Counted from the stretch's first letter, positions 35,039-45,027 are shown. The stretch: 64,000 nucleotides of DNA from Rhizobium sp. N324 (GCF_001664485.1 NZ_CP013630.1:127001-191000), one strand, 5' to 3'. Numbers and translations are program-made. The notes: generated from the sequence alone by a model not told the origin.

Positions 35039-35455
35039 TCAGCCCTGCTTCGCCCGCAGCCGGATCACCACGTCGACATGAGCGATCTCCATGCCCTCGG
35101 GCGGCTCCGGCAGATTGGCGATCGTCAGGTTGCTGACCGGAATGTCGAGCACCTCGTTGTCGCCTTCGACGAAGAAGTGATGGTGGTCGGAAATATTGGT
35201 GTCGAAATAGGTCTTGGCGCTCTCGACGGCGAGTACGCGGATAAGACCGGCTTCGGTGAACTGGTGCAGCGTGTTGTAGACGGTTGCCAGCGACACCGGC
35301 ACACCGGCGGCAACCGCCTCCTCATGCAGTTCCTCGACGGTCAAATGCCGGTCGCCCTTGGCAAACAGGAGGTTGCCGAGCGCGACACGCTGGCGGGTGG
35401 GACGCAGGCCTGCACCGCGCAGCCTGACCTCTATGGCGATCGGGAGTGCACCCGT
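35039..35455 (-). CDS. irr: Iron response regulator Irr (Fur family)
   Basis: The 138-residue product has the Fur-type winged helix (LRPTRQRVALGNLLF, LTVEELHEEA, SLATVYNTLHQFTEAGLI) and the DHHHFF histidine cluster that binds haem or metal in rhizobial Irr. Irr represses or activates iron and haem genes when iron is low and is controlled by haem. I chose the ATG at 35455 with GGAG nine bases upstream; the ORF extends four codons further. A good promoter lies at 35509-35537. It is divergent from fabA, an arrangement I know from rhizobia. Confidence 0.95.
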   Translation of the reverse strand, partial: TGALPIAIEVRLRGAGLRPTRQRVALGNLLFAKGDRHLTVEELHEEAVAAGVPVSLATVYNTLHQFTEAGLIRVLAVESAKTYFDTNISDHHHFFVEGDNEVLDIPVSNLTIANLPEPPEGMEIAHVDVVIRLRAKQG

Positions 35456-35757
35456 CATCAAAACCAACTCCGGTTATTCCTGCATAAAGCAATCATGTTT
35501 CTTCAAGCGGTATAACTTTTGCACAGGAGCCTTTCAATAGTTCAATGGGGACAAGAGCCTGATAAACGCGGCGAAAACCGGCTTTTAGCGCAAATAGGTC
35601 TGGTCGCAGCCCTGGCCTTCCTGTATGCGACCACCAAATAATAGCGCAAGCTTGGTCCGGGACCGTGAATGAAGCTGCCTTGCTCATGCTTCATTTTCTG
35701 CAGAACTTGGACTACACGTTGACATCCACGGGCTCACGCGGGGGAAAAAGAAACTTT
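35456..35757. other. Divergent irr-fabA control region
   Basis: This 302-base gap has no gene. It holds the irr promoter (35509-35537), an 8-bp inverted repeat TGGTCGCA/TGCGACCA (35601-35608 and 35626-35633) and, in the fabA leader, an 8-bp hairpin AATGAAGC/GCTTCATT (35668-35675 and 35688-35695). I could not pick a convincing fabA promoter; TTGGAC near 35707 and TTGACA near 35719 are possible -35 elements. Confidence 0.5.
35509..35537 (-). promoter_or_regulatory. Predicted sigma-70 promoter of irr
   Basis: On the minus strand TTGAAA (35537-35532) and TATACC (35514-35509) are separated by exactly 17 bases. Transcription would start near 35502, about 47 bases before the irr ATG. The match is good but rests on sequence alone. 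Confidence 0.5.
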
Positions 35758-36273
35758 ATGACGACCAGACAGTCCAGCTACTCGTACGACGAACTCATCG
35801 CCTGCGCACATGGCGAGCTGTTCGGCCCCGGCAATGCGCAGCTTCCCCTGCCGCCCATGCTGATGGTTCATCGCATCACCGATATTTCAGAAACGGGCGG
35901 GACCTTCGACAAGGGTTACCTCAGGGCCGAATACGACGTGCGCCCCGACGATTGGTATTTTCCCTGCCATTTCGAAGGCAACCCGATCATGCCGGGCTGC
36001 CTCGGCCTTGACGGCATGTGGCAGCTGACCGGCTTCTTCCTGGGCTGGCTCGGCGAGGAAGGCCGCGGCATGGCGCTGTCGACAGGCGAAGTGAAGTTCA
36101 AGGGCATGGTCCGCCCGCATACGAAGCTGATCGAATATGGCATCGACTTCAAGCGTGTCATGCGCGGCCGTCTGGTCCTCGGCACGGCCGACGGCTGGCT
36201 GAAGGCGGACGGCGAGACCATATACCAGGCGGCCGACCTTCGTGTCGGTCTCTCGAAAGACAAGACGGCCTGA
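35758..36273 (+). CDS. fabA: 3-hydroxydecanoyl-ACP dehydratase/isomerase
   Basis: The 171-residue enzyme has the active-site His71 and Asp85 in [18 protein letters not shown] and the typical FabA start ([17 protein letters not shown]). It dehydrates 3-hydroxydecanoyl-ACP and isomerises the double bond, which begins anaerobic unsaturated fatty acid synthesis. I chose the ATG at 35758; the longer frame to 35665 lacks support. It is first of the fabA-fabB-fabI operon. Confidence 0.97.
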   Translation: MTTRQSSYSYDELIACAHGELFGPGNAQLPLPPMLMVHRITDISETGGTFDKGYLRAEYDVRPDDWYFPCHFEGNPIMPGCLGLDGMWQLTGFFLGWLGEEGRGMALSTGEVKFKGMVRPHTKLIEYGIDFKRVMRGRLVLGTADGWLKADGETIYQAADLRVGLSKDKTA

Positions 36274-36316
36274 ACCGCATCTGAAGCGGCTCACGAAACA
36301 AAAAAGGTTTGATCAG

Positions 36317-37549
36317 ATGAGACGGGTAGTTGTCACGGGTCTGGGTATCGTGTCCTCGATCGGAAACGACGCCGCCGAAGTCACCGAATCCTTGCGGCAG
36401 GCAAAGTCGGGTATCTCCTTCTCCAGCGATTTCGCAGAACATGGCTTCAAATGCCAGGTTTGGGGCAGCCCCAAGCTCGGCGCCGCGGAGCTGGCCGAAC
36501 TGGTCGATCGCCGTGCCATGCGCTTCCTGTCGCAGGGCGGCGCCTGGAACCATGTCGCCATGAAGCAGGCACTTGCCGATTCCGGCCTGGACGAGAAGGA
36601 TTACGCTCAGAACGAGCGCACCGGTATCATCATGGGCTCCGGCGGCCCGTCCACCCGCACCCTGATCGAGGCGGCCGACATCACCGTCAAGAACAACAGC
36701 CCGAAGCGCATCGGCCCCTTTGCCGTGCCGAAGGCGATGTCTTCGACGGCATCGGCGACGCTCGCCACCTGGTTCAAGATCCACGGCGTCAACTATTCGA
36801 TCTCCTCGGCCTGCTCGACATCGGCGCATTGCATCGGCAACGCCGCCGAGATGATCCAGTGGGGCAAGCAGGACGTGATGTTTGCCGGCGGCCACGAAGA
36901 TCTCGACTGGACGATGTCCAATCTTTTCGACGCCATGGGCGCCATGTCCTCCAAGTACAACGATACGCCCGACAGCGCCTCGCGCGCCTATGACGTCAAT
37001 CGCGACGGCTTCGTCATCGCCGGCGGCGCCGGCGTACTGGTGCTCGAGGAGCTGGAGCGCGCCAAGGCCCGCGGCGCCAAGATCTACGCCGAAATCGTCG
37101 GCTACGGCGCAACGTCGGATGGTTACGACATGGTCGCCCCCTCGGGCGAGGGCGCCATCCGCTGCATGCGCCAGGCGCTTGCATCAGTCAAAGGCGACGT
37201 CGATTACGTCAACACCCACGGCACCTCGACGCCGGTCGGCGACAGCAAGGAAATCGGCGCTATCCGCGAGGTATTCGGCGCCAAGATCCCGCATATCCAG
37301 TCGACCAAGTCGCTGACCGGCCATTCGCTGGGCGCGGCCGGCGTGCAGGAATCGATCTATTCCCTGCTGATGATGCAGCAAGGCTTCATCGGCGAAAGCG
37401 CCCATATCACCGAGCTCGATCCCGAATTCGAAGGCGTGCCGATCGTGCGCAAGCGTATCGACAATGCGAAGATCGATATCGCCCTCTCCAACTCCTTCGG
37501 CTTCGGCGGGACGAACGCCACGCTCGTCTTCCAGCGCTATAACGGATAA
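36317..37549 (+). CDS. fabB: 3-oxoacyl-ACP synthase I
   Basis: The 410-residue enzyme has the KAS triad: Cys166 in [13 protein letters not shown], a histidine in [11 protein letters not shown] and another in [11 protein letters not shown]. It extends the cis-3-decenoyl-ACP made by FabA, so the pair marks the unsaturated branch. The ATG at 36317 lies 43 bases after the fabA stop; the longer reading from 36242 overlaps fabA. Length and motifs are normal for FabB. Confidence 0.97.
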   Translation: MRRVVVTGLGIVSSIGNDAAEVTESLRQAKSGISFSSDFAEHGFKCQVWGSPKLGAAELAELVDRRAMRFLSQGGAWNHVAMKQALADSGLDEKDYAQNERTGIIMGSGGPSTRTLIEAADITVKNNSPKRIGPFAVPKAMSSTASATLATWFKIHGVNYSISSACSTSAHCIGNAAEMIQWGKQDVMFAGGHEDLDWTMSNLFDAMGAMSSKYNDTPDSASRAYDVNRDGFVIAGGAGVLVLEELERAKARGAKIYAEIVGYGATSDGYDMVAPSGEGAIRCMRQALASVKGDVDYVNTHGTSTPVGDSKEIGAIREVFGAKIPHIQSTKSLTGHSLGAAGVQESIYSLLMMQQGFIGESAHITELDPEFEGVPIVRKRIDNAKIDIALSNSFGFGGTNATLVFQRYNG

Positions 37550-37553
37550 TAAA

Positions 37554-38360
37554 ATGACTGGAATCATGCAAGGTAAGCGCGGCCTCATCATGGGCGTCGC
37601 AAACAATCATTCGATCGCCTGGGGAATTTCAAAAGCTCTTGCCGCACAGGGTGCGGAACTCGCCTTCACCTATCAGGGCGATGCGCTCGGCAAGCGCGTC
37701 AAGCCGCTGGCTGCCGAAGTCGGCTCGGATTTCGTGCTGCCCTGCGACGTCGAGGACATCGCCTCGGTCGATGCCGTGGTCGACGCGATCGAACAGCGCT
37801 GGGGCAAGCTGGATTTCATCGTCCATGCCATCGGTTTTTCCGACAAGAACGAGCTGAAGGGTCTCTACGCCGATACGACGCGCGAGAATTTCAGCCGCAC
37901 CATGGTCATTTCCTGTTTCTCCTTCACCGAGATAGCCAAGCGCTGTGCGCCGTTGATGGAAGACGGCGGTGCGATGCTGACGCTGACCTATAACGGTTCG
38001 ACCCGCGTCATCCCGAACTACAACGTCATGGGTGTCGCCAAGGCGGCGCTCGAGGCTTCGGTGCGTTATCTCGCCGCCGATTACGGCCCGCGCGGCATCC
38101 GTGTCAACGCCATATCGGCCGGCCCGATCCGCACGCTTGCCGGCGCCGGCATCTCGGATGCGCGCGCAATCCTCTCCTGGAACCAGCGCAATGCGCCGCT
38201 GCGCAAGACCGTGACCATCGATCAGGTCGGCAATTCGGCTCTCTACCTGCTCTCCGACCTTTCCGCCGGCGTCACCGGCGAAATCCATTTCGTCGACGCC
38301 GGCTTCAACGTCACTTCCATGCCGACGCTTGACACCCTGCGCCGGGCCGACGTCGAGTAA
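37554..38360 (+). CDS. fabI: Enoyl-ACP reductase (NADH)
   Basis: The 268-residue short-chain dehydrogenase has the FabI cofactor motif GVANNHSIAWG and catalytic Tyr156 and Lys163 (with Tyr146) in TYNGSTRVIPNYNVMGVAK. It performs the last reduction of the elongation cycle and is the triclosan target class. The ATG at 37554 is four bases after the fabB stop; a second ATG twelve bases on is possible. A strong intrinsic terminator follows at 38386-38426. Confidence 0.97.
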   Translation: MTGIMQGKRGLIMGVANNHSIAWGISKALAAQGAELAFTYQGDALGKRVKPLAAEVGSDFVLPCDVEDIASVDAVVDAIEQRWGKLDFIVHAIGFSDKNELKGLYADTTRENFSRTMVISCFSFTEIAKRCAPLMEDGGAMLTLTYNGSTRVIPNYNVMGVAKAALEASVRYLAADYGPRGIRVNAISAGPIRTLAGAGISDARAILSWNQRNAPLRKTVTIDQVGNSALYLLSDLSAGVTGEIHFVDAGFNVTSMPTLDTLRRADVE

Positions 38361-38385
38361 TAGCCCTTATTCAAAAGACTCCAAA

Positions 38386-38426
38386 AGGCCATGCGTATAA
38401 TAATGCGCATGGCCTTGCTGTTTTTA
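38386..38426 (+). terminator. Intrinsic terminator of the fabA-fabB-fabI operon
   Basis: An 11-bp perfect stem, AAGGCCATGCG (38386-38396) with CGCATGGCCTT (38407-38417), has a 10-base loop and is followed by TGCTGTTTTT. It lies 25 bases after the fabI stop. Confidence 0.85.
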
Positions 38427-38465
38427 GACGTAAGAGTTATATTGTAAAGGCATTTGGGGTGATCC

Positions 38466-38663
38466 GTGGAGCGAAACAGCCAGAAGATTATTGCCAGGCT
38501 GAAGCGGGAAGGCTTCGAAGTCGTTTCGATCAAAGGCTCTCATCATAAGCTTCGAAGGGGCAATGAGACCATCATCGTTCCGCACCCGAAAAAGGATCTG
38601 CCGACCGGCACCGCGCTTGCAATTGCGAAGCAGGCCGGATGGAGTGTGAGTGACAAATCATGA
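38466..38663 (+). CDS. hicA: HicA-family toxin (mRNA interferase)
   Basis: The 65-residue product is a complete HicA: RLKREGFEVVSIKGSHHKLR with the catalytic histidine in GSHHK (24-28), then IIVPHPKKDLPTGTALAIAK. It would cut mRNA on the ribosome independently of reading when free. The start is a GTG at 38466. The stop overlaps the antitoxin start by four bases (ATGA), the usual hicA-hicB arrangement. It follows the fab operon terminator by 40 bases, so it has its own promoter. Confidence 0.92.
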   Translation: MERNSQKIIARLKREGFEVVSIKGSHHKLRRGNETIIVPHPKKDLPTGTALAIAKQAGWSVSDKS

Positions 38664-39055
38664 AATATTTCATTGCTCTCGTGCATAAGGACAGCGACAG
38701 CGCTTTCGGGATCAGCTTTCCGGATCTGCCGGCGGTATTCTCCGCTGCCGATGAGGAAGAAGACCTTACTGCGAACGCCATAGAAGCCCTTCGCCTTTGG
38801 GCGGAAGACGAAACTCTGCCGCTGCCTTCCTCATATGACGAGATCGGCTCACGGCAGGATATCCGCGCGCAGCTGGCCGAGGGTGCTTTTCTGACGCGCG
38901 TTCCTTTTATCGAAGACACAACACGCACCGTTCGAGCCAATGTGACTTTCGACAAAGGTATGCTTGAGGCAATCGACAAGGCTGCGAAAGAGCGCGGCCT
39001 CACCCGTTCGGCTTTCCTTGCGAGTGCGGCCCGCAAGGAAATCGAGGCTGCATAA
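38660..39055 (+). CDS. hicB: HicB-family antitoxin
   Basis: The 131-residue protein has the HicB RNase-H-like partner domain (FIALVHKDSDSAFGISFPDL, then ANAIEALRLWAEDE; about 1-75) and a C-terminal ribbon-helix-helix DNA-binding segment (RANVTFDKGMLEAIDKAAKE, about 95-128). It should neutralise HicA and repress the pair. It is convergent with the methyltransferase gene, three bases between stops. Confidence 0.92.
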   Translation: MKYFIALVHKDSDSAFGISFPDLPAVFSAADEEEDLTANAIEALRLWAEDETLPLPSSYDEIGSRQDIRAQLAEGAFLTRVPFIEDTTRTVRANVTFDKGMLEAIDKAAKERGLTRSAFLASAARKEIEAA

Positions 39056-39058
39056 GGC

Positions 39059-40075
39059 TTATTTCTTCGCCCACAGCACCTTGAAGCGGGCGTTGCGGCA
39101 GGTTTCACCGCTTTCCCTGAAATTCGCTGCCAGAACCGGCTCGTAGGGCAGGCCGCGATTGGCGACCAGCATCAGGCGGCCGCCGCCGCGAAGCGCGGAT
39201 GCGGCGGTCTTGATCATTGCCTGGCCGAGCGCCGGCTCGGCGGCGTGCCCTTCGTGGAAGGGCGGGTTCATGATGACGAGATCGTATTTGTCCTTGACCG
39301 GCTCGCCCGCCAGATCGTGCCAGAAGAAGCGCGCAGGCGCGTTCGGGCAGTTCTCTGCCAGATTGTCCCGCGCGGCCTCGAGAGCCGCGTGATCGGCCTC
39401 GTAGAGGTCGAGACGCGTCAGCCCGCGCGACCTCTGTGCCAGCTCGACGGAGAGATAACCCCAGCCGGCGCCGAAATCGGCGACGTCACCGGTAAAATCC
39501 TGCGGCAGGCGCGAGGCGAGCAGTTCCGATCCGGCATCGATTCGGTCATGCGAGAACATGCCGGCGGTGGCATTGAAACGGCCGTCGACGCGCACCGGCG
39601 CCTTTGCCAACTTGGAGACGATCTCGTCGGCATCGGCAGGACGGCCGAACCAGAAGGCGACGCCGTGATATTTCGGCATATGGTCGATGGCGAGGCCGAA
39701 GCCTTCCAGGCGCTTGCGCAGCGGCTGAATGCCGTCTTCCTTGGCGCCGGCAACGACGATCAGGCCGCCGATCCGCGTGCGGGCGATGGCCGCGGCGAGA
39801 TTGGCCTCGTTCTCGCCCTTGTGCTTCGTGCAAAGCACCAGGGCGGCATCGTAGTCTTCGCCGTCGATCTCGGGTTTGGCGTCGATCCGCTGGGCCAGCA
39901 GCTGCCGGTAGAGCGGCCGGAAGCCCTGGACGGCGCTGAGAGAGGCGGCGAAATCGTCGGGCAGCGCAAAGCCCGCCTCGGCGCCGAGGAAGAGCACACG
40001 CTCGCCCTCGCCGGGCGCCTGGACTGTGCCGCTGGCAAAGGGATGGAACAGGGTCTTCAGCGTCTCGCGGCTCAT
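39059..40075 (-). CDS. RsmC/RlmG-type SAM-dependent methyltransferase
   Basis: The 338-residue protein has the two-domain layout of RsmC: a degenerate N-terminal methyltransferase-like half (about 1-165) and a C-terminal catalytic half with the SAM motif VADFGAGWGYLSVELA and the N-methylation motif MNPPFHEG. It probably methylates a guanine N2 in 16S or 23S rRNA. I chose the ATG at 40075; longer frames run into a repeat. It is isolated from the pnp gene by a RIME-like half copy and the pnp terminator. Confidence 0.85.
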   Translation of the reverse strand: MSRETLKTLFHPFASGTVQAPGEGERVLFLGAEAGFALPDDFAASLSAVQGFRPLYRQLLAQRIDAKPEIDGEDYDAALVLCTKHKGENEANLAAAIARTRIGGLIVVAGAKEDGIQPLRKRLEGFGLAIDHMPKYHGVAFWFGRPADADEIVSKLAKAPVRVDGRFNATAGMFSHDRIDAGSELLASRLPQDFTGDVADFGAGWGYLSVELAQRSRGLTRLDLYEADHAALEAARDNLAENCPNAPARFFWHDLAGEPVKDKYDLVIMNPPFHEGHAAEPALGQAMIKTAASALRGGGRLMLVANRGLPYEPVLAANFRESGETCRNARFKVLWAKK

Positions 40076-40094
40076 GGGTCTCGTCTCGTTAAAA

Positions 40095-40148
40095 GCAGGT
40101 CGCGCAAAAATGTGTGAGCGGTTTTGCGGCCACGACATGCGCAAAACC
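40095..40148. repeat. RIME-like half repeat
   Basis: GCAGGTCGCGCAAAAATGTG pairs imperfectly with CCACGACATGCGCAAAACC around GAGCGGTTTTGCGG. The same core (CGCAAAA-GTGT-GCGGTTTT) occurs at 32815 and, in variant form, at 62991. It lies between the methyltransferase gene and the pnp terminator. Confidence 0.7.
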
Positions 40149-40154
40149 GGGATA

Positions 40155-40183
40155 CAAAAAGGGCGCGGAAGATTCCCGCGCCC
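40155..40183 (-). terminator. Intrinsic terminator of pnp
   Basis: On the minus strand GGGCGCGG (40183-40176), loop GAATCTT, CCGCGCCC (40168-40161) and then TTTTTG form a textbook terminator 25 bases after the pnp stop. Confidence 0.9.
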
Positions 40184-40207
40184 GGAATGAAATCTGGGAG
40201 ACGCGGC

Positions 40208-42346
40208 TTATTCGGCCGCTTCTTCCTTCTTCTTCTCGTTCGGGATCTCCTGGCCGGTGGCCTGGTCGACGACCTTCATCGACAGGCGAACCTTGCCGCG
40301 TTCGTCGAAGCCGAGCAGCTTGACCCAGACCTTGTCGCCTTCCTTGACGACGTCCTGCGTCTTGGCAACGCGCTCGGAAGCGAGCTGCGAGATATGGACG
40401 AGGCCGTCGCGGGCGCCGAAGAAGTTGACGAAGGCGCCGAAGTCGGCGGTCTTGACGACCGTACCTTCGTAGATCTGGCCGATCTCAGGTTCGGCGACGA
40501 TCGAGTGGATCCACTTGCGGGCCGCTTCGATTTCCTTGCCTGAGGAGGAGGCGATCTTGACGGTGCCGTCGTCTTCGATGTTGATCTTCGCGCCGGTCTT
40601 TTCGACGATTTCGCGGATGACCTTGCCGCCGGAGCCGATGACTTCGCGGATCTTGTCGACCGGGATGTTCATGACTTCGATGCGCGGAGCGAATTCGCCG
40701 AGCTGGCCGCGGCTTTCGGTGATGGCCTTGGCCATTTCGCCGAGAATGTGGGCGCGACCGCCCTGAGCCTGGCCAAGGGCGACCTTCATGATCTCTTCGG
40801 TGATACCGGCGATCTTGATGTCCATCTGCAGAGAGGTGATGCCGTCGGCGGTGCCTGCAACCTTGAAGTCCATGTCGCCGAGATGGTCTTCGTCACCGAG
40901 AATGTCGGAGAGGACGGCGAAGCGATCGCCTTCCAGGATCAGACCCATGGCGATACCGGCAACCGGCTTGGCGAGCGGAACGCCGGCATCCATCAGAGCC
41001 AGCGACGTGCCGCAGACGGTCGCCATCGAGGACGAGCCGTTCGACTCGGTGATCTCGGAGACGACGCGCAGCGTGTAGGGGAACTGCTCCGGCGTCGGCA
41101 GCATCGGGCGGATGGCGCGCCATGCGAGCTTGCCGTGGCCGATTTCGCGGCGGCCCGGGGAGCCCATACGGCCGGTTTCGCCAACCGAGTAGGGAGGGAA
41201 GTTGTAGTGGAGCAGGAAGCGCTCCTTGTACATGCCCGTCAGGCTGTCGACATACTGTTCGTCTTCGCCGGTGCCGAGCGTGGCAACGACGATCGCCTGC
41301 GTTTCACCGCGGGTGAACAGCGCCGAACCATGGGTGCGCGGCAGAAGGCCGACTTCCGAAACGATCGGACGGACGGTTTCGAGGTCGCGGCCGTCGATGC
41401 GGCTCTTGGTGTCGAGGATATTCCAGCGGACGATTTTCGCCTGCAGGTGCTTGAAGATCGCGCCGACTTCCTCGGCGGTGTAGCGGGCTTCGCCTTCCTC
41501 GGGGAGGAAGTGTGCCTTCACCTTCGCCTTGACGGCGTCGACGGCGGCGTAGCGGTCAGCCTTCTGAGTGATCTTGTAGGCTTGGCGAAGTTCAGCTTCG
41601 GCAAGGCCGAGCATCTCGGTTTCGAGAGCGGAATAATCTTCCGGCTGGAAGTCGCGCGGCTCCTTGGCGGCTACTTCGGCGAGCTTGATGATCGCGTCGA
41701 GAACCGGCTGGAAGCCCTTGTGGCCGAACATGACGGCGCCGAGCATGACTTCTTCGTTGAGTTCCTTGGCTTCGGATTCAACCATCAGCACGGCGTCGTA
41801 GGTGCCGGCGACGACGAGATCGAGGCTCGATTCGTCCATCTCGTCGAGATGCGGGTTGAGAACATATTCGCCGTTGATGTAGCCGACGCGCGCACCGCCG
41901 ACCGGGCCCATGAACGGAACGCCGGAGAGCGTCAGCGCTGCAGATGCAGCAACCATCGACAAGACGTCGGGATCGTTTTCAAGATCGTGCTGGACGACGG
42001 TGACGACGACCTGCGTGTCGTTCTTGTAGCCTTCCGGGAACAGTGGGCGGATCGGGCGGTCGATCAGGCGGGAAACCAGCGTTTCCTTTTCAGACGGACG
42101 ACCTTCGCGCTTGAAGTAGCCGCCGGGGATCTTGCCGGCTGCATAGGTCTTTTCCTGGTAGTTGACGGTGAGCGGAAAGAAGTCCTGGCCGGGCTTCGGC
42201 GCCTTGGCCGAAACGACGGTGGCGAGAACGACGGTTTCGCCGTAGGTGGCGAGAACTGCGCCGTCGGCCTGACGGGCGATCTTGCCGGTTTCGAGCTTCA
42301 GCGGGCGGCCGGCCCACTCGATTTCGACTGTGTGTGTATCAAACAT
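40208..42346 (-). CDS. pnp: Polynucleotide phosphorylase
   Basis: The 712-residue enzyme has two RNase PH domains (about 10-230 and 300-550; second-core segments include [15 protein letters not shown] and [17 protein letters not shown]), a KH domain (about 555-615, with [13 protein letters not shown]) and an S1 domain (about 622-690, with [24 protein letters not shown] cut here to its core GAFVNF). It degrades RNA 3' to 5' with phosphate. I chose the ATG at 42346 ([16 protein letters not shown]); the upstream frame lies in the leader. It is transcribed separately from rpsO, whose terminator lies 320 bases upstream. Confidence 0.98.
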   Translation of the reverse strand: MFDTHTVEIEWAGRPLKLETGKIARQADGAVLATYGETVVLATVVSAKAPKPGQDFFPLTVNYQEKTYAAGKIPGGYFKREGRPSEKETLVSRLIDRPIRPLFPEGYKNDTQVVVTVVQHDLENDPDVLSMVAASAALTLSGVPFMGPVGGARVGYINGEYVLNPHLDEMDESSLDLVVAGTYDAVLMVESEAKELNEEVMLGAVMFGHKGFQPVLDAIIKLAEVAAKEPRDFQPEDYSALETEMLGLAEAELRQAYKITQKADRYAAVDAVKAKVKAHFLPEEGEARYTAEEVGAIFKHLQAKIVRWNILDTKSRIDGRDLETVRPIVSEVGLLPRTHGSALFTRGETQAIVVATLGTGEDEQYVDSLTGMYKERFLLHYNFPPYSVGETGRMGSPGRREIGHGKLAWRAIRPMLPTPEQFPYTLRVVSEITESNGSSSMATVCGTSLALMDAGVPLAKPVAGIAMGLILEGDRFAVLSDILGDEDHLGDMDFKVAGTADGITSLQMDIKIAGITEEIMKVALGQAQGGRAHILGEMAKAITESRGQLGEFAPRIEVMNIPVDKIREVIGSGGKVIREIVEKTGAKINIEDDGTVKIASSSGKEIEAARKWIHSIVAEPEIGQIYEGTVVKTADFGAFVNFFGARDGLVHISQLASERVAKTQDVVKEGDKVWVKLLGFDERGKVRLSMKVVDQATGQEIPNEKKKEEAAE

Positions 42347-42666
42347 GACTTGTCCTTCAATGCGGGAGCACGCGCCATCGCCGATATCAGGGCGCAGCGC
42401 ACAGTCGACCGCAAACAATGTGACGTATCACGGGCAAGACAACGGGAGGCTTTTCATCCTTGGTTTCCTCGATAATCCGAGGGTCCCTGGGAAAACCAGG
42501 CCAAAGCCTCGAGAAGCCTTGGCCGAAAGCATCCGGCAATCCTGCCCCATGACAGGTCAACGGTTGGTTTGGCAGAACCGGCCCATCCGGGTCCGCCGGT
42601 CGTTCCACCGCTTGGAGATAGGGCGCGGCTGGAACATTTCATCGGGAACCACGTCCCGAAACAGGA
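42347..42666. other. pnp leader region with hairpins
   Basis: No gene is visible in the 320 bases between the rpsO terminator and pnp. The region holds several small inverted repeats, including CCTGG-GAAAA-CCAGG near 42486-42500. In E. coli the pnp leader forms a double-stranded site cut by RNase III and PNPase for autocontrol; a similar role here is possible but not shown. Confidence 0.4.
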
Positions 42667-42697
42667 TCCGGCGGGCGCTCGGAAAGCGCCCGCCGGA
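42667..42697 (-). terminator. Intrinsic terminator-like hairpin after rpsO
   Basis: A perfect 13-bp stem, TCCGGCGGGCGCT (42667-42679) and AGCGCCCGCCGGA (42685-42697), lies six bases after the rpsO stop. On the minus strand it is followed by TCCTGTTTCG, so the U-run is short; the stem is very strong. Confidence 0.75.
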
Positions 42698-42702
42698 CAA
42701 AC

Positions 42703-42972
42703 TTAGCGGCGGATACCCAGGCTGGAAATCAGCTTGGAATAGCGGCCTTCATCCTTCTTCTTGAGATAATCAAGAAGCGAGCGGCGGCTCGAAACCATCG
42801 TCAACAGGCCACGGCGGGAATGGTTATCCTTCTTGTGGTCCTTGAAGTGTTCGGTCAGGTTGTTGATGCGTTCGGTCAGGATCGCGACCTGAACCTCAGG
42901 AGAACCGGTGTCGCCTTCGGCGGTTGCGTATTCCTTGATCAGCGCAGACTTGCGCTCAGCAGTGATCGACAT
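42703..42972 (-). CDS. rpsO: 30S ribosomal protein S15
   Basis: The 89-residue protein is full-length S15: [49 protein letters not shown] and the C-terminal [12 protein letters not shown]. It binds 16S rRNA helix 22 in the platform. I chose the ATG at 42972, which has an AGAGAGGAG-type site nearby and matches the family N-terminus; the ORF extends 13 codons further. A terminator hairpin follows directly. Confidence 0.97.
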   Translation of the reverse strand: MSITAERKSALIKEYATAEGDTGSPEVQVAILTERINNLTEHFKDHKKDNHSRRGLLTMVSSRRSLLDYLKKKDEGRYSKLISSLGIRR

Positions 42973-43124
42973 CGGGTGATCCTTTCTAAGAGAGGAGATA
43001 AAGGTCGCCAAAAGCCGGGATGCCGTCCAGCTTTGGCCGTGAATGCGAGCAGGCGAACCTGACGCTGGCGCTGCCTATAAACCAAATAAGCAGCGATGGA
43101 AAGAGGGGAGCGCCCGCAGCGGTT

Positions 43125-43976
43125 TCAGCGGCCCGCCATCGCCGCCCGGATCATAGCATTGTAACCCTCGGGATCCTGCAGCATGGCGAAATGGCTGGCC
43201 TCTTTCAGGATGACGAGCTTGGCACCCGGTATCTGTTTCGCCATCATTTCCGTATGGTCGAGCTTCACGGCTTCATCGTGGTCGCCGATGGCGAGCGTGA
43301 CCGGCACCGTAATCTTTCCGAGATCCGCCGCCGTCCAGGCCGGCTGTGTCGCCCACATCTCGGAGATCTGGGTGACGAAGGCGTCGTACTCGTTCGGCGT
43401 CGGCGACAGCGTCCGATATTGTTCGCCGGCGACATTGATATAGTCGTTGAAGGTCTTGTTGTTCATGACGTCGGGCTTGACGCCGTCGGTCGTGACATTG
43501 GCCGCCTGGGCAATGACGCGCGTCAGCTTTTCCGGATATTTCATCGCCATGTCGATGCCGATGATGCCGCCGTCCGACCATCCCACCAGCGTCACCTTGC
43601 CAATCTTCAAATGGTCGAGAAGCGCGGCATAATCCGATGTCATCAGATCGTAGCCGAAGGGCTGCCGGCTGCGCGTCGAGCGCCCATGCCCGCGGCTGTC
43701 GGCAACGATGACCAGGTGGTCTTTGGCAAATTCGGCGATCTGGTGGCCCCAGACCTCGGCATTGCCAAGCCCGCCATGGATGAAGAGCATCGGCTCGCCT
43801 TCACCATACTCGGCGTAATACATGCTGATGTCGTTCACATCGGCCATGCCGCTGGTCTTCGGCACGGGCATTGGAGGAAAGGCCGGGAGCTCGGCCCAGC
43901 GCTCGGCGGATTGAGCGCCGGTAATGGCCAGGAACATCGAAAAGAACGTCAGCATGCCGATAGCAGTCGCGCGCAT
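43125..43976 (-). CDS. Exported alpha/beta hydrolase
   Basis: The 283-residue product has a signal peptide (about 1-24, ending GAQSAE) and an alpha/beta-hydrolase fold: MLFIHGGLGNAEVWG oxyanion region, DSRGHGRSTR, nucleophile elbow GWSDGG, and catalytic histidine in EASHFAM. It resembles carboxylesterase/epoxide-hydrolase-type enzymes; the substrate is unknown. The ATG at 43976 has an AGGGG site nine bases upstream; an ATG six bases earlier is also in frame. It stands alone between rpsO and truB on the same strand. Confidence 0.82.
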   Translation of the reverse strand: MRATAIGMLTFFSMFLAITGAQSAERWAELPAFPPMPVPKTSGMADVNDISMYYAEYGEGEPMLFIHGGLGNAEVWGHQIAEFAKDHLVIVADSRGHGRSTRSRQPFGYDLMTSDYAALLDHLKIGKVTLVGWSDGGIIGIDMAMKYPEKLTRVIAQAANVTTDGVKPDVMNNKTFNDYINVAGEQYRTLSPTPNEYDAFVTQISEMWATQPAWTAADLGKITVPVTLAIGDHDEAVKLDHTEMMAKQIPGAKLVILKEASHFAMLQDPEGYNAMIRAAMAGR

Positions 43977-44094
43977 AATCATCCCCCTTGTCGGGCCGCC
44001 ATGGCCCCTCGGACCGTTAGGGCCCCTCGGGCGGCCATCGCCCGAAAGGAAGATATCGCATCGCCAACGCCTGACAATCGTTGGCTGTGCAGAC

Positions 44095-45027
44095 TCAGCC
44101 GAAAACCCGCTTCGGGCGAAATTCGCCCTGGCCGATCTCGCCGATCGCAATCAGCCTGCCGCGGGCCGTCGCATAGGCTTCGCTTTCGGCAACCGGCGCA
44201 TCGCGGCCGCGCACCAGGATCGGGTTGCCCATTTTCAGCCGGTGGGCCTGGTCGTCGTTGATGACGAGATGGGGCAGAGCCGATAGCGCCTCGCAGGTGT
44301 CGATCAGCAGCGCATCGAGGGCTGCCAGCCGCTCGTCCGTATCTTCGATCGCCTCCAACGCCACGAGGTCGGCGAGCGGCACCATCGCCTCTTCCGAAAA
44401 GGGCGCGACAAAGGTGCGCCGCAGCCCCGAGACGTGGCCGTAGCAGCCGAGCTCCCGGCCGAAATCGCGGGCGAGCGCCCTGACATAGGTGCCCTTGCCG
44501 CATTCGACTTCGAAATGCGCGCTGTTGGCATCCGGGCAGGCGAGCAAGGTCAGCCGGAAGATATCGACTTCGCGCGAGGGGATTTCGACGGTTTCGCCTT
44601 CGCGCGCCAGATCATAGGCGCGTTCCCCCGATATCTTGATCGCCGAAAACTGCGGCGGCACCTGGCTGATGGTGCCGATATAGCGAGGCAGGATATCGCG
44701 GATCTGCTGTTCGCTCGGGCGTTTGTCCGAGCTTGCGGTCACGTCGCCCTCGAGATCGTCGGTCGCCCGCTCTTCGCCCCAGCTGACCGTGAATTCATAG
44801 ATCTTGCGGCCGTCCATCACATAGGGAACGGTCTTCGTCGCATCGCCGAGCGCGATCGGCAGCATGCCGGAGGCGAGCGGATCGAGCGTGCCGGCATGAC
44901 CGGCCTTCTGCGCCTTGTAGAGCCACTTGATCTTGGAAACGGCTTCGGTCGAGCCGAAATCCACCGGCTTGTCGAGGATCAGCCAGCCGGAAATCGGCCG
45001 GCCCTTGGGTTTGCGTGGTTTGGACAT
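44095..45027 (-). CDS. truB: tRNA pseudouridine-55 synthase
   Basis: The 310-residue enzyme has the start [20 protein letters not shown], the catalytic aspartate in [14 protein letters not shown], and [15 protein letters not shown] and [12 protein letters not shown]. It makes pseudouridine 55 in the T arm of tRNA. It follows rbfA by 13 bases and is the last gene of the rimP-nusA-infB run. Confidence 0.97.
   Translation of the reverse strand: MSKPRKPKGRPISGWLILDKPVDFGSTEAVSKIKWLYKAQKAGHAGTLDPLASGMLPIALGDATKTVPYVMDGRKIYEFTVSWGEERATDDLEGDVTASSDKRPSEQQIRDILPRYIGTISQVPPQFSAIKISGERAYDLAREGETVEIPSREVDIFRLTLLACPDANSAHFEVECGKGTYVRALARDFGRELGCYGHVSGLRRTFVAPFSEEAMVPLADLVALEAIEDTDERLAALDALLIDTCEALSALPHLVINDDQAHRLKMGNPILVRGRDAPVAESEAYATARGRLIAIGEIGQGEFRPKRVFG

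Noticed and set aside
40748..42475. Long open frame antisense to pnp
   Set aside because: It mirrors the pnp codon pattern on the other strand, a usual effect of high GC content; pnp is certain.
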